Source of the DNA: a virus
DNA: 64,000 bases
Virus record (IMG/VR): IMGVR_UViG_3300046170_000313
Coordinates: 1 to 64,000 of that record
Strand: one strand, 5' to 3'
Position numbers and translations under genes: made by a program. Under the pieces are notes generated by a model that was not told the DNA's origin, made no database searches, and saw nothing but the letters and a program-made list of their open reading frames with translations. Below, one piece after another: positions 53,762 through 62,362 of this stretch. The stretch's first letter is position 1, and every line of letters starts with the position of its first letter.

Positions 53762-54169
53762 TTATTTCCTCAAAAACTTTGCATATTTTATGCTACGCAT
53801 AGTCATTATTTCTTCATTTAAAACTTTATGAAAATATCCTGCAACTTCTAACCAAGTATAGTTTCTTACATCCGCACCTTCAAGACCTACCCAATGAAAG
53901 TTTAAACCAACAAACCCCCATCTATCAACGGCAAGAACAGCAACTAATGGATGCTGATCATATAGTTTTCTGGGGGTTTTTGCATTGTATATGAAAGTAT
54001 AATACTTTCCAACATCAGGAGTTACATCAAAATCTTTAAAGACATCAATAATTTCAACCATAATATCTTCAGGATCAGTAAGATACTCTATTCTTTCAAA
54101 CAGAGTATCCATCCTAGAAGGATTTTTACTCCTATATTTTTTCTGATCCCGAACTCTTTTTCTTGGCAT
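53762..54169 (-). CDS. Conserved protein (135 residues), unknown
   Basis: Basic start MPRKRVRDQKKYRSKNPSRM, then DVGKYYTFIYNAKTPRKLYD, HPLVAVLAVDRWGFVGLNFH and a C-terminal YTWLEVAGYFHKV. The pattern 'YxF.Y..KTP...YD..PLV.v......GF.G.NfHW' is a small conserved unknown of T4-like cyanophages. It lies 12 nt after the stop of 54182-55285. It may be a late structural or DNA-end factor; this is not established. Confidence 0.6.
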   Translation of the reverse strand: MPRKRVRDQKKYRSKNPSRMDTLFERIEYLTDPEDIMVEIIDVFKDFDVTPDVGKYYTFIYNAKTPRKLYDQHPLVAVLAVDRWGFVGLNFHWVGLEGADVRNYTWLEVAGYFHKVLNEEIMTMRSIKYAKFLRK

Positions 54170-54181
54170 ACGCCTTAATAA

Positions 54182-55285
54182 TCAAACTCTACCTCTTGTC
54201 TTAACCGTCCAAGTCTTTCCACCTTTCTCAAAACCAGTAACTGAAGCCTCAGGTCTTCTCCTATCTACAGTGTATCCCTTCTTTTCATCAGGATCAGGTT
54301 TTTTCATAGATCTACCCATGTACTCTACTGGTTTAGATTTATCTTTTTTTTTACCTAAACCAAATAGTTCTTCAAGTTCATACAGTTCAACAATCTGCTC
54401 GATATCCTCTGCGGTAACCTCATTTACCATAATCCAGTTTGCTTCATTAATATCATCAGCAAGACCTTCTGAGATTAGGAAGTCAGCTACAACATCAAAC
54501 ATATCGAAACTATTATTCAGTTTCTCCATTCTCTTTCTACCTGCTTTTGCTGCTCTTGAGAGTGCAAAAGTAACTTGACTTGGTTTTCTTAGATTACCAG
54601 CATCAGTTCTTGAAGTTGCCCCTTTAGGAGGAAGTGCTCTACCTTTGCTTGAAGGTCCACCACCAGATCCACCTGAAGACTTAGAACGAATAGTTCCTGC
54701 TGCGCCAGCACCAGCAGATCCAGTTACATCCTTTCTAGATACTTTCTTCTCTACTGCTTTAGGTGCTTTTGCTTTCCCCGTTACTGCCTTACGAAGGTTC
54801 TTCACAGCAGCACTCTTCATTTTTGCTTTTGCTCTTCTGGTAGATCTTTCAGCAGATCTATCTCTACCTTGCATTGCTTGTTTTGCTTTTTCAGCACCAA
54901 GACCAACTTTTTTTGCTGCTCTCTTTACACCTTTTTTAATAGAAGAAAGAACTCCTCTTGCAGCACTCTGAATCTTTTCTTTTCTTGCTTTTCTCTTAGC
55001 AGACTTTCTAGAAGCAACTCTTACTTTAGCAGCTCTAAGTGATCCAGTTCCAATAGTTACTTTTGCTTCAGTTAAGAAAGTCTCTTCAAATATTTCTTCC
55101 AGTTCTTCTACTTCATATCCTTCATCAATAAGTTCGTAGATAACTTCCTCTACAATATCTTCAATCTCTTCGTTATCAAAATCATCTAAGAAAGCATAAT
55201 CTTCTTCTAGATATTCTTCTCGTATTTCATTATCATAGACCGCATTAAATGCTTCCATTAACTCATTAAGACTTGCCGTGCCCAT
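54182..55285 (-). CDS. Acidic/basic putative head-associated protein
   Basis: 367 residues, sharing the plan of 50363-52570: acidic helices (EEIEDIVEEVIYELIDEGYE), a site FLTEAK that fits the gp21 consensus (L/I-x-E then A/G/S), then a Lys/Arg/Ala-rich region. A Gly/Ser linker precedes the helical module VVADFLISEGLADDINEANW ... EDIEQIVELYEL, seen in many cyanophage proteins. The C-terminus has basic KTWTVKTRGRV. Late promoter at 55315. Likely head interior or core-type protein, by composition and sites only. Confidence 0.6.
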   Translation of the reverse strand: MGTASLNELMEAFNAVYDNEIREEYLEEDYAFLDDFDNEEIEDIVEEVIYELIDEGYEVEELEEIFEETFLTEAKVTIGTGSLRAAKVRVASRKSAKRKARKEKIQSAARGVLSSIKKGVKRAAKKVGLGAEKAKQAMQGRDRSAERSTRRAKAKMKSAAVKNLRKAVTGKAKAPKAVEKKVSRKDVTGSAGAGAAGTIRSKSSGGSGGGPSSKGRALPPKGATSRTDAGNLRKPSQVTFALSRAAKAGRKRMEKLNNSFDMFDVVADFLISEGLADDINEANWIMVNEVTAEDIEQIVELYELEELFGLGKKKDKSKPVEYMGRSMKKPDPDEKKGYTVDRRRPEASVTGFEKGGKTWTVKTRGRV

Positions 55286-55314
55286 TTTTTTACAAGATTA
55301 CTTTTACATAAAAA

Positions 55315-55322
55315 TATTTATA
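55315..55322 (-). promoter_or_regulatory. T4-type late promoter TATAAATA
   Basis: Exact octamer 30 nt upstream of ATG 55285 of the putative head protein. Confidence 0.8.
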
Positions 55323-55334
55323 AAAAAAAGACCC

Positions 55335-55556
55335 TCAAAGAATCTCGGTTTTTTCTTCTGTTTTTTTATTGAATCCAAATGGACCAGCAAGTTTGTCTTC
55401 AAGTGCTTTCTTAAGAGCAACTCCTCCGACTGCTTCCATAACCTTCAGAATATCCTCAGGTTTTGCATCTTCTCCAAGTTCTTTGGCAACATACCAATAC
55501 TTAGGAAAGAATTCTTCTCCTGCTTTTTCGTAATCTTCTAGTGTAAGTGTTTTCAT
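55335..55556 (-). CDS. Small protein (73 residues), unknown
   Basis: MKTLTLEDYEKAGEEFFPKY, then WYVAKELGEDAKPEDILKVM and EAVGGVALKKALEDKLAGPF. Helical; PEDILKVMEAVGGVALKKAL resembles short regulatory or structural helices. Coupled by ATGA overlap to the upstream 48-residue gene. No family recognised. Confidence 0.6.
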   Translation of the reverse strand: MKTLTLEDYEKAGEEFFPKYWYVAKELGEDAKPEDILKVMEAVGGVALKKALEDKLAGPFGFNKKTEEKTEIL

Positions 55557-55699
55557 TTTCCTACTCCATAATCAGGTGCGTTTTTCTTTTCAAGTTCTCG
55601 AATGTTTTCATGCATTCGTTCTAATGCTTCACGCATTTCTGGTGTTTCTTCCCACTCCCAAGTATCACCTTTGGAGTTCTTCTTTGATTTTTTACTCAT
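55553..55699 (-). CDS. Small protein (48 residues), unknown
   Basis: MSKKSKKNSKGDTWEWEETP, then EMREALERMHENIRELEKKN and APDYGVGK. A basic start followed by one charged helix. ATGA overlaps at both ends (55696-55699 and 55553-55556) place it firmly in the operon running from mazG to 55335. Confidence 0.6.
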   Translation of the reverse strand: MSKKSKKNSKGDTWEWEETPEMREALERMHENIRELEKKNAPDYGVGK

Positions 55700-55920
55700 T
55701 TGTATTCTTCTCCAGTGACGGCACACTCATGCTCAATCAGTTCTTCTTGTTCTTCAGACCTTTTAATCTGGTCCTCAGTCCACATCTTCATTCTTTTAAG
55801 AGAATCTAATCTCATATCTCTATAAAATTTTTCATCAGTTCTAATGTGGTCCCACCTTTGAAGTTCATAAGCAACTGCATGTGAAAATCCAGTTGTAAAG
55901 TCGTATTCTTTTTTACTCAC
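55696..55920 (-). CDS. Small protein (74 residues), unknown
   Basis: GTG start at 55920 within a GTGA overlap with the mazG stop (MSKKEYDFTTGFSHAVAYEL). Helical and charged, with RWDHIRTDEKFYRDMRLDSL and WTEDQIKRSEEQEELIEHEC. No known family. Its use of a GTG coupled start matches other starts in this block. Confidence 0.55.
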   Translation of the reverse strand: MSKKEYDFTTGFSHAVAYELQRWDHIRTDEKFYRDMRLDSLKRMKMWTEDQIKRSEEQEELIEHECAVTGEEYK

Positions 55921-56324
55921 AGGTCTTCCTCCTTACGGTTTTCAGAATAGTAAACATCAAACTCACCACCAGGATAACGTGCAACTAGTTTCTCAACATT
56001 CATCTCCATGATTTCATCGAGAGAAGTGCCAAGACCCATACATGCTTGAGCAACATACCACATGATGTCACCCAGTTCACGTTTCAGATGAAATAGGTTC
56101 TCTTCAGTTACAGGTTTGCCTTGGAAGATAGTCTTCTTAATGATTTCAGTAAACTCACCTGCTTCGGCAGACATACCTACAGCAGCAGTAAGCAGTCGCT
56201 CGGTAGGGAAATTTTGATTTTCAAGATCAAAAATCCTTGCGGCAAAATCAGAATAGTTTTTACTTTCGTTAGATGTCACTGCATCTACAAACTCTACATA
56301 CTTTTTAGTGTCAACTGTACTCAA
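55917..56324 (-). CDS. mazG: MazG-type nucleotide pyrophosphohydrolase
   Basis: 135 residues from TTG 56324, forming a TTGA overlap with the helicase stop. MazG-fold motifs: TAAVGMSAEAGEFTEIIKKT (ExxE metal site) and KRELGDIMWYVAQACMGLG (ExxD site). Phage MazG hydrolyses dNTPs or alarmones and is a common cyanophage host-derived gene; the ppGpp role is debated. Single-domain length is typical. Confidence 0.9.
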   Translation of the reverse strand: MSTVDTKKYVEFVDAVTSNESKNYSDFAARIFDLENQNFPTERLLTAAVGMSAEAGEFTEIIKKTIFQGKPVTEENLFHLKRELGDIMWYVAQACMGLGTSLDEIMEMNVEKLVARYPGGEFDVYYSENRKEEDL

Positions 56325-57709
56325 AATCTAAATCCTCCAAATTTATTAAGTGATGCTGGTGGGTCATCATCATCATCATTATGATAACCCATGTTCTTAC
56401 TATTGTCAAGAATATCTTTTTGTGCAGATTGTTCAACATCAAACAATCTCATTTTTGCTCGATCAATCCCAACCACAAATCTCTTATTCATAACTGGGTC
56501 ATTGTATCGATTCTTCAACTGCTTCACCATAATTTGTCCCAACTCTTCAAGCTCATCTGTAGAAATAAGGGCAAACATAAAATCAGCAGTAGCAGGGAGA
56601 CCAAAGGACTCAGAAGTATCAGTAAGGTCAACATCAGAGCTACCAAAACCAGAGCGAGTGGTCTGGGTGGCAGATACGATAGGGACGTTTGCCTCAACAG
56701 CCAACCCTCGAAGCTCTTCAGCAATAGACTTGATATACGAATATGAATTGACAGTGCTGTTTCCGCGATAACGGGAGGAAGCACATATATTAAGGTAATC
56801 AATGAAAATAATATCAGGTCTAAATGACTTCTTAAGTGCAAGCTCACTAAGAAGTGCTTTAAAATGTCCACTATGTGCAGATGCTGTAGGGTATTCCTTA
56901 ATTATAAGTGTGCCCTGAGTTTTTGCTGCCAACTTAGTTACTTTGTTCTCAAACGTTGACTTAGGTAAATCTACAATATTCTGAATAGCAACATCTAATA
57001 AGTTTGCGTCAATTCGTTCAGCAATTTTCTCTTCTGCCATCTCCATTGTAATGTAGAGAACGTTTTTCCCTTGGAGCAACACGGAGCTAGCAACATGGCA
57101 CATGAATAAAGACTTGCCGACGCCTGTACCAGCAAGCGCGATAGTAAGAGTCTTATTAGATATACCCCCGCTCGTAATCTTATTAAGGTATTCGAGATCA
57201 AACGAAACCTTCTCCTCCTTCCTGTGATAGTACTCATACCTTTCTTGATAATTTTCTAAGTAGTCGTGTCCAATGTTGTTATCAAAACTTACCGATAAAG
57301 CATCCGATAGAATACCTGGAATGGCATCTCTATTTTTCTTCTCGTCAGAATCGTCTGTAAGAGAAATAGATTCCATTAACGCAATATAAATTGCACGATC
57401 TCTACACCATTTTTCAGTAGTATGAATCAACCAATCATCATCTACTGGTATGTAGTCAAGATTCTCAATAATCTTAACAATCTTTCGATATTGATCTTCT
57501 GTGATATCAGTTCTCTTTTCGCATTCAATAACTACGATTTCTTTTGTTGGTTGTTGATTATATTTGATAATAAAATCAGAAATCTCTTGGAATACTTTAG
57601 CATTTTCCCCATCTTCAAAATATTCTTTTTTAATGAAAGGTAGTACTTTCCTCACATATTCATTATTGTTCAATAGATTTTTCAGAACCAAAAACTCAAC
57701 GTTATCCAT
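56321..57709 (-). CDS. gp41: Replicative DNA helicase (DnaB-like, T4 gp41)
   Basis: 462 residues, as T4 gp41 (475). N-terminal helical domain; RecA-type core with Walker A AGTGVGKS (193-200), ITMEMAEEKIAERID, Walker B DIIFIDYLNIC and the DNA-loop region. C-terminal AKMRLFDVEQSAQKD. It unwinds the fork 5'-3' and recruits gp61 primase. The ATG abuts the stop of the oxygenase gene; TTGA coupling to mazG follows. Confidence 0.95.
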   Translation of the reverse strand: MDNVEFLVLKNLLNNNEYVRKVLPFIKKEYFEDGENAKVFQEISDFIIKYNQQPTKEIVVIECEKRTDITEDQYRKIVKIIENLDYIPVDDDWLIHTTEKWCRDRAIYIALMESISLTDDSDEKKNRDAIPGILSDALSVSFDNNIGHDYLENYQERYEYYHRKEEKVSFDLEYLNKITSGGISNKTLTIALAGTGVGKSLFMCHVASSVLLQGKNVLYITMEMAEEKIAERIDANLLDVAIQNIVDLPKSTFENKVTKLAAKTQGTLIIKEYPTASAHSGHFKALLSELALKKSFRPDIIFIDYLNICASSRYRGNSTVNSYSYIKSIAEELRGLAVEANVPIVSATQTTRSGFGSSDVDLTDTSESFGLPATADFMFALISTDELEELGQIMVKQLKNRYNDPVMNKRFVVGIDRAKMRLFDVEQSAQKDILDNSKNMGYHNDDDDDPPASLNKFGGFRF

Positions 57710-58252
57710 TTAGTTATAATGCAAATAAGAACTCATGATATATTTTGCTCCACTAATCGGAACAGACCCTTTGTGGGGATACATCCATAATGGTGGGAAA
57801 ATTACTAGTCTACCACACTTTGCCTTTACATGCCCAAAATCAAAGACAGTTTCCCCTCCGACATCAACGTCATTCAGGTAAAACAAGAAAGCAAGAAATC
57901 TTTTAGATGTTTGATGGTCAACTACATCGACATGCGTATCAAATAGTTGCTTTCCATTATTTTGATATCTTTTGATTCTAACTTCTTCGTAAGAATATGA
58001 TTGAGGAAAGTATTCTGAACCAACTCTAGTAAGGTAGATATTTTTGAACTTTTTTAGTGCAAATAAAACATCATAGTATTCTTTGCATTTTGCACTATCA
58101 TTAAATAAAGTTATTTGATCAAAGTTAACTCCTGGTTGACTAATATTTTCACGATTTGATTCACTTTCAAAAATAGTTATTAGATTATCACAAACTGATT
58201 TTTCTAGTGCATCATCAAAAACATAAACTAAATCGGAAAGATTAACTTCCAT
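57710..58252 (-). CDS. 2-oxoglutarate/Fe(II) oxygenase, prolyl-4-hydroxylase-like
   Basis: 180 residues from ATG 58252 (MEVNLSDLVYVFDDALEK); the longer frame lies inside uvsX. Double-stranded beta-helix features: iron ligands in FDTHVDVV (HxD) and the distal His in WMYPHKGSVP, a 2OG-binding basic residue in SGAKYIMSSY. Such oxygenases are common in cyanophages, with unknown substrates. The phage also encodes a collagen-like fibre, but that fibre lacks Gly-X-Pro. Overlaps uvsX by 11 nt. Confidence 0.85.
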   Translation of the reverse strand: MEVNLSDLVYVFDDALEKSVCDNLITIFESESNRENISQPGVNFDQITLFNDSAKCKEYYDVLFALKKFKNIYLTRVGSEYFPQSYSYEEVRIKRYQNNGKQLFDTHVDVVDHQTSKRFLAFLFYLNDVDVGGETVFDFGHVKAKCGRLVIFPPLWMYPHKGSVPISGAKYIMSSYLHYN

Positions 58253-59246
58253 AACTAAACTCTGATTTAGCAATCTCATTTAGTTTTTCCATTACTTCTG
58301 AAGTAAAATAAACTTCTGGTTCTTTGAGGATTTGTTTGGCATATACTTTTTTTCCATCCATTTCGTAACGTCCTGCGACGTTTTTCCAGAGACCGCCAAT
58401 CTCACCGAGTTCAAGAAGACCATAATACTTATCAAGACCCCTATAATCATAAAATAAACGAATAGTGACATCCTTGTTTTCTTTACTCAGACGTGACTTA
58501 GCAGTCTTTGCCTTGATAAGATTTCCAATGACTTCTGTTCCATCTTTTTCTTTCTTCTTGCTAAGATGAATAATGGTAGAGGCAGCATACTTAAGGCCAC
58601 TACCACCTCCCATCTCTTTAGTAGGAACATAAGAGCCGATAACGTCATAAGTGTGATTGGTAACGATCATTGGAATGTTAGCCTGTCCCAACTTGAGTGT
58701 CAACATTCTGAAGGCACCCTTAATCAGTTGTGATTTTGTCATATCACGAACCTGCTTTTCGTTGAGTGCATCAGTAATCTCTTTCTCAGTCGAAAGCATT
58801 CCTAAAGAGTCTAGCACAAACATGCAGGGTTTGCGATCTTCCTCAGGTGCTTTTTGATACATGTCCACTGCCTTAAGTGCCTTACTGCGGAACTCCTCAA
58901 CGGTTACTACATTGACCACGACAAGACGTTTAAGGTCAATTCCACGACTTTCTAAGAGTGACTTATTGACAGCTGCCTCAGTATCAAAATAAAGGCAATA
59001 TGCATCGGGATTAGTATCCAAGAAGTTCTTGACCACTGCGAGTGAGAAAAAAGTCTTTCCAGTAGAACTTTCCCCAGCAATTGCAGTGATTTTATTCCCA
59101 GAAACACCACCACGGATAGACCCAGATACAAGAGCATTAAAGATGAACGAACCAGTGTCAACGTATGTTTCAGTTTCGTCAATGTCTGCTGCCAGTTTGG
59201 TAAAGTCATCTCCGATTTCCTTTACTATGTCTTTTAAAAAATCCAT
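58242..59246 (-). CDS. uvsX: RecA-like recombinase UvsX
   Basis: 334 residues. Walker A GESSTGKT (58-65), VTVEEFRSKALKAVDMY, Walker B CMFVLDSLGML and the L1/L2 region with MGGGSGLKYAASTII. Promotes strand exchange and recombination-dependent replication in T4-like phages. It starts at ATG 59246, directly after the decayed polymerase C-terminus, whose terminal TAA precedes this ATG closely. Confidence 0.94.
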   Translation of the reverse strand: MDFLKDIVKEIGDDFTKLAADIDETETYVDTGSFIFNALVSGSIRGGVSGNKITAIAGESSTGKTFFSLAVVKNFLDTNPDAYCLYFDTEAAVNKSLLESRGIDLKRLVVVNVVTVEEFRSKALKAVDMYQKAPEEDRKPCMFVLDSLGMLSTEKEITDALNEKQVRDMTKSQLIKGAFRMLTLKLGQANIPMIVTNHTYDVIGSYVPTKEMGGGSGLKYAASTIIHLSKKKEKDGTEVIGNLIKAKTAKSRLSKENKDVTIRLFYDYRGLDKYYGLLELGEIGGLWKNVAGRYEMDGKKVYAKQILKEPEVYFTSEVMEKLNEIAKSEFSYGS

Positions 59247-59594
59247 TATACAAAAAATAAATCAAGGTTTACTGTTTTTTTCTGCGCACATCCACTCCAA
59301 TCGCATCAAGAATATGATTTGAGTGGGTCTCAGACAAAATGCTTTTCAAATTGTAAGTTCATAATCTATGTATTTGTCAAGACCGAGTTCATGTAGGAAA
59401 ATCTTGAATAAATGAAATGACATTCTCCTGAATAGATATTTGGTTTCTTCAAATAAAGAACTTTGATTTTCTCCCATTATTGAATAAGAGAATACTTATT
59501 AGTCAAGTTTCTTCTCTTTAATATAATGATTGAATAGCAGTGCTCCACGACAATGAATGGGAGTTCCTTTTGATAGATGATAAGAATGAGATTT
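59247..59594 (-). pseudogene. Decayed C-terminal region of DNA polymerase gp43
   Basis: After the gp43 TAG (59597-59595), the same frame reads KSHSYHLSKGTPIHCRGALL then FNHYIKEKKLD and TAA TAA. A second frame continues KYSLIQ (stop) WEKIKVLYLKKPNIYSGE; the first frame then gives HELGLDKYIDYEL; the second gives LQFEKHFV (stop) DPLK; the end reads KKTVNLDLFFV before a TAA. This matches, piece by piece, the ~110-residue thumb and clamp-binding (LDxFF) tail expected in cyanophage gp43. At least four stops and several frame changes occur in ~345 nt. Confidence 0.85.
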
Positions 59595-61754
59595 CTACTT
59601 CAATACATCAGATACTGAACGGGGAAAAGCAATTTCTTCTGGAGGAAGTGACTTAAACTCTTTACGACACTTATCAATAAAGTTAATCACATCTTCTTCA
59701 GTACCACTCATCATCAGTTTGAGTCCATCCTTAATCATCTTTCTACAGGGTGCAGGAGTGGATGATTTGACTGCCTCAATACCCATCATCTTAAGTTTAG
59801 GTTCAGAATACTGAACCCCTTCACTGTTCCATACGTTAAGAATATAGCGTTTCTTCGCAGTCCAAATACCGCGTTCTGCAATATTCTCACGCTTCATAAT
59901 CATTTTTTGATCATATGCCGCAACGTAATCCGCAAGTTCCTTATAAGATCGTTCGATGAATGGTTCCAATTTGTCTTCACAGATCTTATCAAGTAACTCA
60001 ACAACCTTTGTTTTATCATCAGACTTATGACTAAGAAATTTATCAACAAGAGGTCCCATATTAAGATAGATTGAGTCAGTGTCGGATGCAATGACATAAT
60101 CGACTTCTTCGGTTTTTAAAATCTTATTTAGAAATCCGTTCATCTTATTCTCAATCCAACGGATAGAGACTTGACCAGAAAGCGTAATCGCTTCCGCATT
60201 GGCCAGTTTGTAGTAACGGAAATATTGATTACCAATAGCACCATATGCAGAGTTGAGTTGAATCTTGCGCGCCATTTGAATGTTGTTACATCTGGCGATC
60301 TCCTTTTCAAGTGCTTTAGTAGGAGTCTTCTCATACTCCTGCTTTGCGGTAAGCATTTTCTTTTTGAAGATAACACGATCTCCATACATTTTCTCCATTA
60401 GTTCAGGAAGGACACCTTTAAAATCTTTACGATACATTGCACCATTAGGACATACCGCATATTCACTATAAGGCGTTAGATCAACCTCTTTCTTTAAAAT
60501 CTTTTCAACAGATACATAAGGACACCTCTCTTCAACCAAAGTCTCTGGACTAATATTTGATTGCATAATCAAATGAGGATATAGAGAGTTTAAATCAAAG
60601 TTAACAATCCAATCATAGATTCCAGGAACAGGTTCTTTTACATATGCTCCAGCATATTTTCCATCTTTATCAGATTTATCTTTAGGTGGGATAACTATAT
60701 TACGCTTTTTTAGGTAGTTATAGATAATACTATCCCACATACGAACCTGATAAAATACATCTCCAAAGTTGACTTTGGCATCATATGCCATAGTTAGTGC
60801 AAGTTCGATGAGTTTCATCTTGTCTTCTAGACGGTCAACAAGTTCCACGTCAACAATATTATACTCTACAAACTTTTGCCACCCATTTGTATAGAAATCC
60901 TTAAACGTATCAAACTCAGAGTGATCTAGCTTCTTAGCACCAAGTTCTACATTAGCAATATGGTCAAGACGATATGATTCTTGCGCTTTATAAGTAAACT
61001 TTTTGTAAAGATCAAGATAATCTAGTTGAGTGATTCCACCAACATCCATGGCAATATTTTGCCTGTTATTGATAAAAACTTCTCTTCGACTGACCAAACC
61101 CCAAGGAGAAAATGACTTTGCCCTCTTTTCTCCAAGAACTTTTTCTAGTCTAGAATAAATGAATGGAATATCGAAAAACTGAACATTCCACCCAGTGATT
61201 ACTTCTGGATGAGAGTTCTCCCAAACAGAAAGAAAATCATTTAGAAGATCATACTCAGTATTAAACTGTCGATAACTTACATTCTTTTGTTTATTGTCAA
61301 AACTACCATTGCCCCATGTAGTGATTTGTTTTGTTGCATAGTCTTGAACTGTAATCAAAAGAATCTCTTGGTCTGCAACTTTAGGATCTGGAAACCCATT
61401 CTCAGACCCAACCTCAATATCCAAGGTTACAAGTTTGATTTTAGTGATATCAAACTTGATTTCATCTTCTGGATATTTGTCTGAAATATACTGATAGATA
61501 TATCTATCATTGCCGTAGATTTTAAATCCCTCAACATTTTCATACTTAGAATAAAATTCTCTACAATCTTTTACTGTACCTGGATTAACAGATCCAACAT
61601 ATTCACCTTCAAGAGTTTTGTATTTTGATTCTTTATTGGACTTAATGTAAAGAGTGGGAAAATACTCCTCTTTGAACATAACATGCTTACCGTCTTCATA
61701 TCCGCGAACAAGAAACTTGTTGCCGATCATTTGAACGTTAGTGTAGAACTTCAT
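59595..61754 (-). CDS. gp43: DNA polymerase gp43 (family B), truncated at C-terminus
   Basis: 719 residues; cyanophage gp43 is expected to be about 830. Exonuclease motif DIEV (from ~112), WNVQFFDIPF; polymerase motif A FDLNSLYP (~385), motif B NSAYG (~503), motif C SDTDS (~560), all intact. Palm and fingers are present, but the frame ends at SVSDVLK, where the thumb should begin; the rest lies downstream as decayed sequence. Losing the thumb and the clamp-binding tail should harm processivity. Either a real truncation or an error-ridden end; read evidence is needed. Confidence 0.93.
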   Translation of the reverse strand: MKFYTNVQMIGNKFLVRGYEDGKHVMFKEEYFPTLYIKSNKESKYKTLEGEYVGSVNPGTVKDCREFYSKYENVEGFKIYGNDRYIYQYISDKYPEDEIKFDITKIKLVTLDIEVGSENGFPDPKVADQEILLITVQDYATKQITTWGNGSFDNKQKNVSYRQFNTEYDLLNDFLSVWENSHPEVITGWNVQFFDIPFIYSRLEKVLGEKRAKSFSPWGLVSRREVFINNRQNIAMDVGGITQLDYLDLYKKFTYKAQESYRLDHIANVELGAKKLDHSEFDTFKDFYTNGWQKFVEYNIVDVELVDRLEDKMKLIELALTMAYDAKVNFGDVFYQVRMWDSIIYNYLKKRNIVIPPKDKSDKDGKYAGAYVKEPVPGIYDWIVNFDLNSLYPHLIMQSNISPETLVEERCPYVSVEKILKKEVDLTPYSEYAVCPNGAMYRKDFKGVLPELMEKMYGDRVIFKKKMLTAKQEYEKTPTKALEKEIARCNNIQMARKIQLNSAYGAIGNQYFRYYKLANAEAITLSGQVSIRWIENKMNGFLNKILKTEEVDYVIASDTDSIYLNMGPLVDKFLSHKSDDKTKVVELLDKICEDKLEPFIERSYKELADYVAAYDQKMIMKRENIAERGIWTAKKRYILNVWNSEGVQYSEPKLKMMGIEAVKSSTPAPCRKMIKDGLKLMMSGTEEDVINFIDKCRKEFKSLPPEEIAFPRSVSDVLK

Positions 61755-62011
61755 TTAACAAGGTTTTGATATTTTTCTAAAATAGTTGGTTTTGGATCTG
61801 CCATTGCTAAGATTTTATCAGAATGAATTTTATATTCATTAGTTGTTGTAAAATCAATCAACCATGGACTCAAGGTTAAATCATTTTTATTCAGAAGAAA
61901 TGGTTCAATCAGTTTACATTCAGGTTCACCAAGCTCTGCCCATACCTCTTCAATTTGGGATACTAGAACTTGATTGTTCATCAGAACTAAAAGTTTGATC
62001 TCCATCTCCAT
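61751..62011 (-). CDS. Small Sm-like-fold candidate protein, paralogue of 61950-62303
   Basis: 86 residues from ATG 62011. MEIKLLVLMNNQVLVSQIEE parallels AVKLCVMRSGEKVIANVIDM of the next gene, and both have a later 'PFLL/PFLV' and 'LSPW/ITPW' segment. The register supports the upstream start despite a 62-nt overlap. The pattern resembles small LSm-type beta barrels seen in cyanophages between gp43 and hsp20, but the fold is not proven. It overlaps the gp43 start by 4 nt. Confidence 0.6.
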   Translation of the reverse strand: MEMEIKLLVLMNNQVLVSQIEEVWAELGEPECKLIEPFLLNKNDLTLSPWLIDFTTTNEYKIHSDKILAMADPKPTILEKYQNLVK

Positions 62012-62303
62012 ACACTCCTTTTTCGTAAATATTTAATAGATTTTCAATAGGATTTACTTGCGTAATAACTTCATCCAAAGGAACTGAAATAATCCTATCT
62101 CTGGTAAGAGGAATCCAAGGCGTGATCCCAATCTTAAACTCAGTCTCTGACTGTTCTTCGTCAGAGGGTTTCTTTTGAGCAAACATAACCAAAAAAGGTC
62201 TGTCTAGGTTATATCCTACAAGAACACCATCTTGACTAATCATATCTATAACATTAGCGATCACTTTTTCACCAGATCGCATTACACACAGTTTAACCGC
62301 CAT
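61950..62303 (-). CDS. Sm-like-fold candidate protein
   Basis: 117 residues from ATG 62303 (MAVKLCVMRSGEKVIANVID); the TTG at 62309 is less likely, as it is close to the predicted transcription start. A barrel-like domain with DGVLVGYNLDRPFLVMF and GITPWIPLTRDRIISVPLDE, then an acidic/Ser tail (SSDEQSSSSIPN). Promoter TTGACA-18-TAAAAT precedes it. Paralogous to the following gene; both may bind RNA if truly Sm-like, which is inference. Confidence 0.6.
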   Translation of the reverse strand: MAVKLCVMRSGEKVIANVIDMISQDGVLVGYNLDRPFLVMFAQKKPSDEEQSETEFKIGITPWIPLTRDRIISVPLDEVITQVNPIENLLNIYEKGVYGDGDQTFSSDEQSSSSIPN

Positions 62304-62328
62304 AATCAATCATTATTCTTACCTAAGG

Positions 62329-62358
62329 ATTTTAGCACAAAAAAATGGGAGGTGTCAA
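62329..62358 (-). promoter_or_regulatory. Sigma70-like promoter (TTGACA-18-TAAAAT)
   Basis: TTGACA (62358-62353), 18-base spacer, TAAAAT (62334-62329), overlapping the space after the hsp20 stop. It would start RNA near 62322 for the Sm-like pair and gp43. This supports an early or middle start for the polymerase block. Confidence 0.7.
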
Positions 62359-62362
62359 AGGA

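Noticed and set aside
57710-58252. Idea that the 2OG oxygenase hydroxylates prolines of the collagen-like fibre
   Set aside because: The fibre's triplets contain almost no proline, so a collagen prolyl hydroxylase role is not supported; other residues remain possible.
59346-59477. 43-codon frame starting MGENQSSLFEETKY
   Set aside because: It includes the HELGLDKYIDYEL piece of the decayed polymerase tail, so it is a fragment between lesions rather than a new gene.
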